In this document: one piece after another, positions 26,198 through 39,316 of the stretch
Layout of the letters: every line of letters begins with the position of its first letter
Numbering within the stretch: the first letter of the stretch is position 1
Source of the DNA: Melieria omissa
Taxonomy: Eukaryota; Arthropoda; Insecta; Diptera; Ulidiidae
DNA: 64,000 bases
NCBI GenBank assembly: GCA_963971225.1
Contig: OZ020267.1
Span: 114,090,936-114,154,935, forward strand
Reading direction: 5' to 3'
Notes under the pieces: generated by a model
The model's input: only the letters and a program-made list of their open reading frames with translations
What the model was told of the DNA's origin: nothing
The model's database searches: none
Made by a program: the position numbers and the translations under genes

Positions 26198-29100
26198 CTA
26201 ATCTTTTAAGATTTGCGAGATTTTCGCAAAGAATTTATTCTTCTCGGGGAACTCTGTGGTGAGTAGCTGCACCAAATCCAACAGAGTGTCGTTGATCTCT
26301 GACTGCTTTTCCATGTTCGTTTGCAGCGTAGTTTCCGAGCGCATCGCTTTCGGCAAAGTCGTGGCACTGCTCAGCTTGCGATATGACTTGGCGCGATTCT
26401 GCTTACGTACAATGTTCTCCAAGTTGAGATGCTTGAGGAGGACACACTCATCGATCTGCTGGCGCACCTGCTCGTCCTTCGCCGTTTCCTGCTCAATTTG
26501 GAGACGTATTCGCCTGAGATCTTTGTAGATCTCCTCGTGCTTGCGATTGGCTTCCACCACTCGCTCGTTCTGCAGTGTGTTGATCTCGATCTGCATCTGC
26601 TTGAGCTTGTTGTGCAAATCGTTGACCTTCTGCTGGGCAGAGGTGTTGGTCCTGAGCTGAGTCTTTTCGGTGCGTTGCTTGGTGGTGGCCGCAGTGAATA
26701 TCTGGTCGCGATGCATGACGCCGTGCTGCAGATCCACTAAAAGCTTCTCCTGTGCACGACTCAGCTGCTGGTAGCGGACTTGCATGCGATGAATTTCGAT
26801 TTTCATGGCGCCGATTTCGCCGCTTCCCCTGACCTCGCCCTTGCGCCAGCGCAGCGTCTCCTCGACCAGCTTGTACTTGGTCTCCCAGGAGAGCGACTCG
26901 CGGTGCTTGTCCAGTACCAGGTCCTTGTAGACCTCGATATCGTTCTGCAGGTCATTGATGGCTGCTTCCAAGTTCAGTACACGCATTTCATTTTCCTAAC
27001 AGTGCAGAAACCGTTCGAGAGAGCTTCTAGAAAAAGTGGAATGCACGCGCTTACCTTCAGTTTCGCTATGAGTTCGATGTGTTCCACATGACATTCGTTT
27101 TCCTCGTTTGCGTGATGCTGGTGTGCCTTGCACATTTTATCATTCAATATCTCCAGCTTCGCGGTAAACAAGTTTATATCGCGATCCAGCTCCTTTGTGG
27201 ACTCTTCCGACTTCTCTAGATCTCCATCAATTTTCAGGGACTTTTGCTTGATGATTGATAACTCTGCAAATACACAACAAATATTTTATCACCGAATACA
27301 CTCAATTTTAATTTCGTGTTCTCCTGTTAGTATGAAATTTCCACGTTCAGCTCGGACCATGGCGAGTTAAATTTGCTTAACCCTTTCGCTACAGATTTTA
27401 ACTGGGGAAAGTAAAAATTTTAAATTTTACGTTTTAGGCTTCTATGTGGTTATATCAGCAACAATCCATGAAATTTTTTAATTTTTATACTCGGACACTG
27501 TATTTTTGGAGTGTTTTTCTATGAGAGCAACCACATCGTTGTGGCTTTAATAATTACTTAACCCTTTCCGACATGAAACTAAACCCGTTCTGTATGAATT
27601 GTATGGGCTGTAGTCCAATATATTGGACATTGTGACTGAACGGGTTAAACATAAAACTTTTAAGGCATTATGCCCCGTTCTGACTATGTCATATATGGTG
27701 TCATATTCACTGACGACAAACACTGCCATATATGTCATGTTCGTCCTATGTCGTCAAATGCGTTCTCATTGCACGGCAAAACTGACGAAAAATACATATG
27801 ACAAAGTTTGCCAGCATGTTGACATTTTTTGTTTTCTCATCAAACGTAGTCAAATCGTTCGTTCGACACAAATTTAGTCGTTTTCATTTGATTTTCGTTT
27901 CGTATTGGAAAATTGTAGTCATACATGCAGGCAAACGCAAATGACACCATATGACAACCCGTTCTCATTTAACTGACTACAAATGACACCATATATGACA
28001 TAGTCAGAACGGGGCATAACGAAAATTTGAATATTTCTTCAAGTATCTAAATTGAAAGAAAACGTCAAATTAAAAAGTTAACTGAAGTTTTCTGCTTCTT
28101 CTTCCTTTACTATGTCAAGATATACCATTAAAAAAACGTGTATACTTGTCTTCTTTAAACTTTAATATTCAGTTGATTAATTTCGTATTTTTCCTAAAAC
28201 TTCAAACTATTCTAAGGACCAACAAAAAATGTATCCCTGAAACCACAGAGGGTTCAGACGTCTACAAAGTAGCAATGTGCCATATGGCAACAAAATAGCG
28301 AAAGGGTTAAAGACACCTGCTGAATTGCTTTTCCGAATTCATTAATTAGACTAAAAGAAAGTTTGATGCACTTCAGCTACTTACGTTTCTGTGTAACCTG
28401 GATTTCGTTGAGTTGTGTATTTCGCTTCTGTGTCAGGTTGACGTAGTGGTTTTGTAACATAAGCCAGAATTTCTGGTGGCCGCGAATTTGTTGTTCGGCC
28501 TTGCTTAGCGCTTTTTCCAACAATTTAATCTGTTTGTAGAAATTTAAGTAAAATAATATAAATAAAGGCTCATATCAGAAGTTGATTTAGGAAACGTCTA
28601 ACTTTGTGTTCGGTGCTGTCATCAGTCTCGTTCTCTGCTGCATGCTGCAGTTTTTCCACTTGAGCGGACAACAAGCTAATTCGCTTCAACTTCGAATCAA
28701 TTTGAAACTGCGTATTGGCCATTTCCATCTCGGCGTGACCGCATAACTTCTCGGCTGCGTCTAGTTTATCCTTAATCCGCGTGTCCTCCTGTTGTAGCTG
28801 GAGTAAAATGCCGTTGGAACGCTCCATTTGGAGCAACGTTTCGTTAAGCTCATTTTGTGACTGTGCCAATGCGAGATCCATTTGTCGACGCTGATCCTGA
28901 GCATTTTGGAGCAGTTTGAGGCGATACTGGCTCGCCTTGTCGGTGACCAATTGATCCTGTGCCAACCGTAATATAGTGTCTTCAATTTGGAATTTTTTGC
29001 TGTACTGCCTGTCGATTTTAAACTGTATTCGGCGAATTTCAATTTCCAAGTTGCTGCCCTCCCTATTCGCTTCTAGTAAATCTTTTTCAGTTTGTTCGAG

Positions 29101-31878
29101 TAAGCGCGGCAAATCCGTAAGTGTTTTTTCTAACTCCGCCAAGGTGTCGGATTGCTTTTGACCTGCGCAAATCGTTAAAAGTATGAGACCCAACCATGTA
29201 TGCACACTGCGTTCAATACATCACTTACATTCTTGCTTGAGGACGTTGAAGTCGGCCATCAGGCGACTCTTGAAGGCTTCAAGCTTTTCATTTTGCTTGA
29301 GTTCCTTTGCAGTTTGCTTTTTAATAGCTTCAATACTGAACACGCTTAGCTTGATGGATTCCTTTTCCTTTCTGCAAAACAAAAACATGATTGATGCCGG
29401 TTTTAAGCAAATAATTTGTATATTTATATAATACTAGCTGACCCGGCGAACTTTGTCTCGCACGACATTTGTTGTTTTTATATAATGAAATACGCGAGAT
29501 GGCGAATCTATGGCGATGCAAATTGACGAAGAAAACTTGCTAAAGGAAGAGGAGGAGCTACTGATTGCAATCGAAGCCCACAAATAAGCAGTGTTGCTGC
29601 TAAGTTTCAGTATAGAAATGGACTGCGCTTGAACCGGATTTAAATTATATGGGCAGTGCCATGCCCTCTTATTCAATACCTGCCCCTTATTCAATGCCCT
29701 TTGTCGAAAGAGAAAATGGTAGGTTCGTACTAAGTTTCATTGCTGAGCGACTTATAGTTCGCCAAAATAATTGGGTCACAAAAAATGTGCCACGCCTCTT
29801 GTCCAACGCCCATCAAATCTTATCAGTAGAATGACTCATCTATGGGACGACGCTGTATTAAATTTCAATGCTATGCGGCTTATAACTTCAAACTTATTCA
29901 ATATTAAATATTTGGGTTGTATGGGAGGTGCCACGCCCCTCCGTCCTGAGCCGATCACATTGTTACTATCGAAGGACACGACTAAATAATAAGTGCATAC
30001 TTAATATCATTGATGTGTGACTTGTAGTTGTAAAGTTATTAAAAAATTGTGTTTGCTTCAAGAAGTGCCACGCCCATTATCCAACGCCCATAATATTATA
30101 CCAGTGCAGCGACACATTCAAAGACGACACTATACCAAATTTCAATGCTGTGCGATTTATAATTTCGAAACTATTCCCTATTTAAGGTTAGGATTGTATG
30201 GGGGGTGCCACGCCTCTTCGTCCTAGCGGTATGAAATATACTTTATATCCTATTCTCAGACCTGTAAAATTTCATAAAAATCGGTCAAGCCGTTTCGGAG
30301 GAGTATGGTAACTACACTGTGACACGCGAATTTTATATATTAGATTTTTAGAGCCGCATTTAAATTTAATAACAATTTTTTTGTTTTTTTATAAATATGC
30401 ACTTCTCGTTTCCTATATGGCACTTTACTTTGATATCTTCTGCAAATAACATACCTGACAAGAGAACCCCACTTCGACCACACTCTCACAACCATTAATG
30501 TTGTTTAATGGAATTTGTACTCGTATAGGGGGGTTCTTGCTTTCGGGCTAGGAACTTTTTCATTGAAAGTTCAATTAACTTTCAGAGGTTTGCTGCTGGA
30601 GGCCCGGACACCGAAAGAAAAACTAGGGCTTCAACACAGACTCTCAGCCTCGCGGCCCAACATACTAACTACTGACCCACTCTACGTTCATTTACAACCT
30701 TACACACACTGTAAACGTTAGTACAATTTGAGTCACAAAATATAAAAAAGCTTCACATGCGAGGTTTGGAACCTAACCTGACTACCCGCAGTTTTTTATA
30801 AACATATATAGGTGGCGTTGAATACTTAAGTTTGGCTTGTAAATATACAAAGAGCAACGTACTCTGTCGCTTTATGCACTTGATGAAGTATCTTATCCCT
30901 GTGTCCGATGGCAACAATCACTTCGGACCAGGCTTGGGTGAGGCGCTTGTGCTCGTCTTGCAACACCTCCAAATCCGTATTCGCGTTTTTGATGCTCATC
31001 TCCAGTACGTGTTTTATGTGGCGCATGTTATTGACCTCTTCTTGAATGGCTTCAAGTTCCGCTTCCTTTTTCTTAACTTCAATGTCCATGTGAAAGAACA
31101 TCATGTCGGCCTTCTTCTTCTCCTCTGACAATTGCTTCTGCAGCTGCGCGTCGCGATTCACGATGCGCTTGGCGTTTTTCACCTCGTCCTCCACCTCATC
31201 GGCCCAGTTGTGAATGTTGCCCTCCAGCGTATTCATGTTTTCCAGCTCCACCATGCGTTTGTTGTACCGCTGCTTCGCTTCTTTGCTCTCCTTCAATTTA
31301 ACATCGAATTCGTCCTTCAGCTGACGCGCCTCGTCTTCCATTTTGAGTCGCTTCTGGTTGTGCTCCTGAATATTTTGGCTGTACTCCTCCAATTGTTCGT
31401 TTTGACGTTGAATTTCCTGCTGTAAATCGTACAGCTTGGCACCCTCCTCTTCGCGCTGTTGTTCCTTCAGTTTGAAGTGGTATTTGATTTCGGCGATTTC
31501 GTCCTCCAGTGCGGTCTTGGTACGTAGCAAATGCTCCTTTAGCATCTGCTGGAATCTGACCAAAAGCGGATGATCCGGCGGTAGCAGAGCCAACGGCTTC
31601 TCCTCGGGCACTTCAGGTGGCGGAGGTACCGGCAAGCAAGCGAAAGTGCAATCTATAGCTCTACCACCAGCTATGCGCTCGCCACCAAGATCCCCCATAA
31701 GGCCCTCCTCTCCGATTTCGTTGCGCTCCTCTACGACGTTATCTGTTGGGCGCTCCACAGCAACTTCAACGTCGGGCCGCTCCTCCGCATCAACCGCCAC
31801 CAAGCCCCCTTCTCCTTCATTGCTGATTACCCCTTCGTCTGAGGTAGGCTCCTCAGTACTATGCTCAGTACTATCCAT
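26198..31878 (-). CDS. Ccdc40: CCDC40 orthologue, axonemal coiled-coil protein, ~956 aa
   Basis: Six exons on the minus strand: 31878-30863, 29371-29229, 29162-28603, 28529-28385, 27263-27055 and 26995-26198. Phases 2-1-0-1-0 close to 957 codons. The ATG at 31878 has a good context (GCAAAAATGG). The first ~110 residues are acidic and Glu-rich, then DHPLLVRFQQMLKEHL opens an almost unbroken coiled coil to the C-terminus. Landmarks shared with vertebrate CCDC40 are that start, the AWSEVIVAIGHRDKI segment, the MKIEIHRMQVRYQQLSRAQE segment and the closing LLTTEFPEKNKFFAKISQIL. CCDC40 pairs with CCDC39 to form the 96-nm ruler of motile axonemes and is needed for inner dynein arm and nexin-dynein regulatory complex attachment. 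In flies such genes are expected in testis and in ciliated mechanosensory neurons. Introns 1 and 5 are swollen by transposon-derived DNA. Confidence 0.85.
27381..28306. mobile_element. piggyBac-type non-autonomous element in a CCDC40 intron
   Basis: CCCTTTCGCTA at the left end is matched by TAGCGAAAGGG at the right end. TTAA flanks both ends (27377-27380 and 28307-28310), the piggyBac target. The 926-bp interior has no long ORF and contains a second inverted-repeat element (27671-28016). A further TTAACCCTTTCC / GAACGGGTTAA pair at about 27559-27650 may be another small relative. Confidence 0.7.
27671..28016. mobile_element. Nested MITE with ~35-bp TIRs, TA target
   Basis: TGCCCCGTTCTGACTATGTC at the left is repeated in inverted form at the right; the match runs about 34 bases, through ATATATGGTGTCAT. 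TA lies outside both ends (27669-27670 and 28017-28018). Internal short repeats of the CATATGACA type occur. It is non-coding, 346 bp, and inserted in the piggyBac-type element. Confidence 0.75.
29431..30345 (+). mobile_element. Dispersed repeat beginning ACTAGCTGACCCGGCGAA
   Basis: It starts near TACTAGCTGACCCGGCGAAC and ends near CACGCGAATTTTATATATTA. These are end sequences I associate with an abundant insect repeat class (SINE or RTE-type 3' end). CGGTCAAGCCGTTTCGGAGG just before the end is also typical. Inside, a unit of roughly 110-150 bp containing AAATTTCAATGCT and GGTGCCACGCC repeats at least three times. It lies in CCDC40 intron 1. The classification is tentative. Confidence 0.6.
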
Positions 31879-32209
31879 TTTTGCTGTTTGTGTGTTGTTT
31901 CTATTTCTTGTAAAATCAGTTTTCAAACACTAAAGTGATTGACAATTTTTAGAAATTGTCTTGAAGGACTTAGCAGTGAACACGCGTTAATTTGGTCGGT
32001 CTTCCTAGTTGTCGTTGGAAACCAGCGAAAGTGTTTAGCCGCTGTCAACATGGATAACATAGAAACAAATAGCTTTCAATGCGCAACGCGGCCATTGCAT
32101 TCACCCGTAGCCCAATTAGTGGTTGTGATATTCTACCCATGGCGCGATTCTGTCGACAATATTTGAATACGATATGAAATGTCAATTGTTTTTATTGAAT
32201 TAAACCCAG
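31879..32209. other. Spacer between CCDC40 and carrier gene A
   Basis: About 330 bp. TTTATT at 32191-32196 is a candidate minus-strand poly(A) signal of carrier A, 14 bp after its stop. The rest should hold the CCDC40 promoter, but no clear box is seen. Confidence 0.45.
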
Positions 32210-33183
32210 CTAGCGCATATGTGCGGTTAAATTCAGTATCGTTGTGACCACAAACAAGCAGGCTGCCTGCATCGGAAACGCTTGGATTATTGTAGCGCTG
32301 AGTCCGCGGAAGAAAAACTTGACGCCGTCCTTTCTGTGGTTTTGGAGCGCGCAGTCAAGTGCGCCCTTGTACTGACGTGCTACACTCATGCCGTCTGCTT
32401 GCAAACAGGTCTTGACGACATCGACGGGATAGCATATCACCCAGGAGTTAATGCCAGCCATCCCACCAGCAAATAAGGTCACAGCCGCACTCGGTTTGGA
32501 GGGCCACTTGTTTAAGATCTCAAATGTTACAAAGTAGGCAGCATATCCTATGGGAAGGAGAACATTTGTTCAGACTGCACAGGTTCGTATATTGGTCCTA
32601 GGCGAGTGAAGTGTCTACCTGGAACGTCTCGCGCTGCCGTAACACCGAGTCCTCTAAAACCGCCTTTCAAGCCTTCGTACCGTATGATGTACTGCAGACA
32701 ATCGATTGGTCCCTTGTGACGGACGCCCGTGTAGTCGGCGTGCTGCATTTGCATTCTAGTTTTTGCCAGTTCTATGGGAGTGGCAACAATACTTTGACAA
32801 AATCCTGCCAAAGCAGCAGCTAAGACGTGTGATGACAGATTATCCGGATGGGCGCTGCGTCGCTGCACGTTGCCATAAATGCCGAACGCAATCGCATTGA
32901 TCAACCCGATACCCATCATGCGGCTCGAAATGCCGCGATAGAGGCCGGCGAAGCCTTCTTCCCGCAGAAGCGTCATAAAGCAGTGCAGGGTGCTTTTGTA
33001 CACGGGATTTTTCGGATCCTGTAATTGCATATGCACCTTAACCGTGTCGAGCGGGTACCCAACCACAGCGCCAGTACATCCTGTCAAAGATAGTGGACAT
33101 TTTTGATTTAAGCTAAAATTGTGGTTAGCGCCGCAAAGTCATTACTTACCTCCTATACAGCCCGCTAGAAAGTCTATAATCAT
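32210..33183 (-). CDS. SLC25 mitochondrial carrier A, 277 aa
   Basis: Exons on the minus strand: 33183-33150, 33080-32619 and 32547-32210, closing to 278 codons. The protein is the minimal three-repeat carrier. It opens MIIDFLAGCIGGCTGAVVGY. The signatures are P-L-D-T-V-K in repeat 1, P-I-E-L-A-K in repeat 2 and P-V-D-V-V-K in repeat 3, each at the end of an odd-numbered helix, and GLYRG and GFRG segments follow the matrix loops. The short N-terminus, the LDTVKVHMQ start and the overall pattern resemble the carnitine/acylcarnitine and basic amino acid branch (SLC25A20/29/45/48). The substrate cannot be assigned from sequence reading alone. It acts in the inner mitochondrial membrane. It is a tandem paralogue of the next gene, with the same intron positions and phases. 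Confidence 0.88.
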
Positions 33184-34656
33184 GGTTTCTGTTTAAATCG
33201 AGCCTTGTTGTGCATCAGCAGTTACTTGGTTAATTCATGGTTCTTGATTCTGATATAAAGATATGCATTAAGATACACCAAACATATAGGATTGAATTGT
33301 CCGCTTTAAACATTAATTGCCTAACACAACCGAAAAACAATTACAATTACAATTAACATTACAAAAAATTTCCAAAAAGCTAGTTTAAAATAAAATTGAA
33401 AACGTAGAACGGAGTTGTCAACAAATTCAATAGCGACTTATTTGTATTTTTAATTTCTTTCATAAAACTTCATACACTCACCCGGTTAACCATGTAAACC
33501 GAGATCTTGATTGTAAGTACACAATGTAGCCTCGAGGATTTTCCTTTTTTCGGTCAACAGCTGAACCTTTATATTTTGCTTTATAATACTTATGTGCATC
33601 AATGAATTCGGTTTTTTTACTTGAGAACATGATACAAATCACAACAACTTTCCGTCAGAATAAATAGAAAACAAAATACAGTGAACGCAATGTAAGTAGA
33701 ACGCTTACTGTATTCTCTGCATGAAATTATCTTCGCCACTGACGCAGATGACTAGAAACATTGTTAGATGAGATCGACTGTGATCGTCCACAGAACCTCT
33801 GACAGACTGGCGTCAAAATTTATACAATTTCTATGCATATTTTTTGGTGAAATGAATAATATTCTAAAAAAAGTACAATGAAAAAATGTAACTAAATTTT
33901 CGTGAAAATGTGCATTGATCATGCATTTTATTTCGATAGTCCTCATTACAATTTTGATTTTAACATAACTCGATGTGGACGTGGACATATACTCTATTAC
34001 ACCTGTCTGTCTGTAGCTCACCTGACAACCCACCTTGTCTGTTGGCAAATGAAGGTTGTAGAGCTTGTTTAAAGGTTTGTTAGATATTCTCAGTAGATTC
34101 TCAAAATTAAAGATTAGATATTCGATTATTGGACATTGCTACTTTTTCAATAGTTTTTTTACTTTCCTAGAATTTGTAATTTTCTATGTTTCACGGAAAC
34201 GATAAGTAACGATTTAAACCATTTTCAGTTTTTCCATTTTTCTATTTCAATTTTCTCCTCAACACTAACTTCAATGTGATGAGATGCATGAAAAGGCAAA
34301 TCCATTGACATGAGAAGTGAATTTGTTGTCTAGTTTTGTATATTCATATTTTTTCACATTATCATTGCACTTGCATGCAATTCAGCTTGGAACGCCTTAA
34401 CCGAAAGCAGCAATCAAGAAATCAACCCCACGTGTTTTATCGTCAAATCTTACAATTAGCCGCTTTATTAACACTAATCAACATTACCGATCTACAACTG
34501 CAAGAATCATTATTACCTCTTTACGTTTATCAATAATTTATATAAGGACAGGAGGCAGCATGTTTTATGCGCTTATATACATATTTATATCTCTAAAATC
34601 TATATATATATATATATACATAAATATTAAGCCCACTTGAAGTCTCACTTAAGCCT
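33184..34656. other. Intergenic between the two carrier genes
   Basis: AT-rich with no supported coding exon. A short (TA)n run occurs near 34600-34617. Confidence 0.45.
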
Positions 34657-35984
34657 TCAAGGGTCATGCGGAGGATCGACTGACAGCCGCTCGTCTTCCA
34701 TTATGTAGTACTTTTTGTCGTCCGTATCCGGATAGAATTCGTTAGCCAGATCTTCGAGCTCCGAAGTGCACACGGCCTCGTGGAAAGCACCTAGGGCCTT
34801 GAGGCTTCGCAGCATGAAGGAACGCCTGCGATCTAGCTCCATCTTTCTGTGCGCGTGCAGATGCAGCTGCGGATGACCGGTGTTCGGGGAGCCTATGGTA
34901 ACCGTTGCTAATGTTTGGGAAGTCGGCACTACCAGGTCCGGCACTGCTGTCTTGGCCAATCCCAATATCCAGGAGACCACAAAGAAGCAGGCTGCATTCA
35001 TTGGGAAGGCTCGCACTAACGTCGAGTTCAGACCGCGGAAGAAGAACATAGCACCGTACTTTTTGTAGTTTTTTTGCACGCAGTCCGTCACACCTTTGTA
35101 TTCGGGCGCCGATTCCATACCGTCTGCCTGCAGACACGTCTTAACAACATCTATAGGATAGCATGCCAGCCAGGAGCATATGCCGGCCAGACCGCCAGCC
35201 ATGAGCGTGTGCGCCGCATTTGGATTTTCAGCCAAATGGATCATGTACTCGTATGACACGAAGTAGGAGGAAAATCCTATGTGGAATAGAAGCGTTTAGA
35301 CTAGACTGGGCTAAATGGCCGCAGGGAGAACCGAATACAAGAGCTTACCTGGAACGTCCCTCGCTGCCGTAATGCCGAGCCCCTTGAAACTGGCCCTTAT
35401 GCCTTCGTGTCGCATAATGTGGAGCAGACAATCGATTGGTCCCTTGTGACGGACCCCCTTGTAGTCGGCGTGCTGCAGCTGCAGCCGAGTCTTTGCCAAT
35501 TCCATGGGAGCACACACAATACTTTGAGCAAATCCAGCTATACAGCCGGCCCAAAAATGCGATGACAGGGCTTCTGGATTGGAGGTGAGTCGCTGCACGT
35601 TGCCGTAAACGCCGAACACAATCGCATTGACAAAGCCGATGCCCATCATGGGGCTCGAGATGCCGCGATAGAGGCCTTGGAAACCTTCCTGCCGGAAAAG
35701 CTTAGTCATGCAGTGCAGTGTGCCTTTGTATATGGGTTTCAGCGGATCCTGAGTTTGCATATGCACCTTCACGGTGTCGAGCGGATGCCCAACCAGAACG
35801 CCAGCACAACCTATCGAAAATAGTAAATGATTGATAAGTAAGATGCGAATGAATGAGTTCCCGGCAAAAGTTACAATCGTATACCTCCAATACATCCTGC
35901 TATAAAGTCTATACACATGCTTTTGTTGAATATTGAGGCATCTGAATTTTGAGCACTGGCACCGTCGAGCGTTTGTGGTTTTTC
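34657..35984 (-). CDS. SLC25 mitochondrial carrier B with long C-terminal tail, >=371 aa
   Basis: Exons on the minus strand: 35984-35885, 35810-35349 and 35276-34657. From the internal ATG at 35918 (MCIDFIAGCIGGCAGVLVGH) the protein is 371 residues. The same reading frame is open upstream to a splice acceptor at 35985, so 22 or more extra N-terminal residues may be coded from an exon I could not find. Carrier signatures are PLDTVK, PMELAK and PIDVVK. The middle exon has exactly the same length (462 bp) and phase as in carrier A, showing tandem duplication. Unlike A, about 75 residues follow the last helix, with a His-rich patch (HPQLHLHAHR) and an acidic end (EDLANEFYPDTDDKKYY). The D. melanogaster gene CG4995 is a likely relative from memory. 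The substrate is unknown. Confidence 0.85.
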
Positions 35985-38900
35985 CTGAAATTACAGGCGT
36001 GCAATAAAATATATCATAATAAATATTTGTGTATCACACGCATAGTGCATAGTGAAATATATTACAACAAAAGCCTATGATCATTTAAATGCTGTTTTTT
36101 AATCATTGAGTTGTTGTTTAAAAAAACTGCAAATTTTCCCCATTATAAATCTCAGTTATAAAAAAATTATTTTGCCTGGATTTGGTCATTGCGAAGGATA
36201 CACGATTTTGTATCATCTGTATTTTTATGAGCAAATTTGAAGACTGCGTATTATAAAATAATAACTGATAAGCATGGTGCTAGCTTAGGTTAGGTTAGTT
36301 AGGTTATGTATACTATGTGATACTTTTGTTTACGACTAATAATCGGATTGTGTTGTGACGATTTGAGATTTTATAGTCTCCGCTGACGAGTGACGGCGCA
36401 TTCAGTTCGATATGAAATTCGTAATGAGCTTAACTAATTACTTCTGCAGGAGTTGTAGAGACGAAGAAGAAGAGGAATCATTTCTGCAGCCCCTTTGCAC
36501 CCCTTTCTCGCCAGTTGCGCAGGAAATACATCGTCTTCTTCTACTCAGAGAACCTTGGTGACATCTTAAGCGTCGATATCAATGTCTCATTAGTAGTTCT
36601 GGGTGGTTTTAAGAAGAATCATGTCCGAGCCAAATTGGCCTCTGTGTATCTTAATATCATATCCGACTAGAAGTCTATTCTACCTACCCATTTACCTTGT
36701 AGTGTGAAAATAGATATAACCGTAGATCGAGCTTCACAAAAATTAAGGAATGCTATCCTATGTATACAAAGGAGAAAATTATAAACTTTTCAATTTTTTC
36801 AATACCTCTTTCTTAAAAAAGTGTGAAAGATGGTTTTTAACAAGTTCAATTAATTATATCCTGAAAAAAGTTATAATAAAACAAAAAACCAAATGTATCA
36901 TTTTTGATACAAAACTCGATCTACGGATAATATTATATTTTAGGCATAATAGGTTAGAATATCGGCGTCAGAATTTAAATAAAAACTGCCGAATTCAAAA
37001 GAAGCAAATAATATAAACTAAAGATATTGATCTGAGATAGGAGTACGTCTCAGAGAAAAATTTCGTGAAAAATATGTTGCGTTAAAAGTAGAAAATTATG
37101 TGTAAGTGGAAATCGACATAATCGTGTTATTAGGTAAACAGCTGCTTTCAGCTACGTTAGAGAAACAAAGTATAATAAATATATAATGATAATTAGTTTT
37201 TAATAAAATATAACTTTTAATTTTGACTGATTAAAGTTTCAGGGATAGTCGACAACAGTAGCGTAGGAAAAAATAATCTTTCCGTAGTCTCTCAAAGAAG
37301 TAATCTTCGAATTATGCCGTTTGCTCATGTTTAGTTGTTGTTTGAACTTCCAGAGCATGAAATTCAACGTGGTTCTTGTTTGAATATCAACTTAAGATGA
37401 TATCATTATCATGCCGATTAGAATCCAAACACATACCCTGTAGCGGAACTTCCAATTTCGTTAAATTCTTTGTCTGATATGTTTGCGTTTTTCACTATAC
37501 AAATTATGAATTTCACGATGATTTCGCGATTAATTAAAATTGTTATAAAGATATTAAAGTTTTTTTTATTCACATGTAACTATATATTTATGCCATGCAT
37601 AAAACGAATGACTAGTATTGAATTGCCGATTGTATACACAGGCAGCAAATGTTCTCCACATGAAGTCGGTTGGTTGTTGGCACCGCAGAGTGAAGCGTTA
37701 AAACTGAAAGTGCACTCTGGTCTTTGTAATTGAAAGTAAGTGTAAACTTTTTTTTGAAAACTTAATTTTTACGGCACTCAATTCCGCAAATTTTTTACGT
37801 GATTTATTGTTGCACACAACTCACTGCTATTCCGCGCAATCACACTCGTATGTTCTAAAGTAAAACGTTGCATTCGAGAGTTCAATATAAAAATCTTCAA
37901 TATTAGCGGCAGTTTCTAATGATTGACGATCAACGATCGGCTGTGAACTTAATATTTCGAGAATCTGAATGGGAAAACTGGCGAAGATACACACGCGTTT
38001 CACTTCAAGCTTCTCTTGCTAACGCGCTCTGAGACTTGCTGATAAGAGATTGTGAGGAAAAAACAGTAACATTTTTATATATGGCATTATGTTATTCGCA
38101 GTTCGATTTTTGAGGTTATCAACATATCATACACAGCGATTAGACCTTAAATTGTCTACTAATTATGACAGATTTTGTTGTGTGTTTACAAATTACTACT
38201 AAACAGGAGTGAAAAGCCCAAAACATGCGCTTTTAGAACGGAGCAAAGTTGGCTATTAAGGGATCTGTGAACCCAAAAGTTTTAAAGCGAGCTTAAACTA
38301 AGTTTAGGGGCTTGTCAACGAAACATTGCGCTCAGGAAAACGAAACAGAGTTTAAAATTGAAATTGACTGCTTCTGCCTACCCTGCATGTGTGTTGGAGT
38401 ATTGGGTAAGCGAAAAAATAACTCAAAAGAAATACCACTATCATCTTTAAGCGAACTACATAGTTACGAACTGAGGAGTTTCTTTTTATGTGCTTCGAAA
38501 TCGAACATAAATTTTTCACAGTGTAACTTCTTCTGCGCAGGTTGGGCGCAAGAGAGCATCATGTCAACAATAAAGATTCTTCCATTTGATTTGATAATGG
38601 AATTTTTCAAATAAGCATAGCCAAGAAAATGCCCACACTGTAAACATCTGCATACGTCAGTCGCAGTTTTGTATCGAAGATGAATGCGCATATTTCAAGC
38701 TAGTGTCAAGTTGGTGGCAAACATTTACAAAAGTACCGTTCAATTATGCGCATTTAGTGACATTGTGATGGCAATAATTATGGATTATTTTTTGAATGCA
38801 AAAGTTTTTTTTTGTTTGACTAAAGTTTTAATATAACCTGATAAGGGGAATTGGCTTTGCTTATGTAGTGTTACTTGTGGGACGGTGATAACCATTGACC

Positions 38901-39316
38901 CTTAATTCGCTAACTCTTAGCGACGAGAGTGTGTAATATTCTATTAGAAAGTGATAAATAAAAACCGCCACATTCACTCGAAAGCCACAATACTAAACCG
39001 AAGTAATAATCACTTTCCTTGTCCGTTGCGTTTAAATCGAAATTCATATGGGACAGAATTTTAAAATATTAATTAAATTAATTAAATATTAAGAAATTTA
39101 TTAAATATTCCTTATCTTTTTAAATAGATGCTATGAAACTCAATCACTTTACGTTAAAACTTGAGCAGCATAGTTACCGCCAATTTATACATTTTCCAAC
39201 TGCCAAATATATATAGTTGTCCGACTAATTTTGTGTTAAGAAACTTAGCTTAGCATTGCGCAAAAGACCAAAGTAAAGTGGGTAAAGTTCAGAATTTCGT
39301 CTCATCATCTCACATA
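35985..39316. other. Gene-poor AT-rich DNA
   Basis: It probably includes the promoter and 5' exon(s) of carrier B, which I could not place. Short TTAGGTTAGG strings at about 36283-36307 are simple sequence. ORFs at 36750-37016, 37470-37733 and 38312-38691 are AT-driven, with no domain. Confidence 0.4.

Noticed and set aside
36283..36307. TTAGGTTAGG strings as telomere-like repeats (also CTAACC near 50740)
   Set aside because: Only two to four imperfect units, and flies lack TTAGG telomeres; treated as simple sequence.
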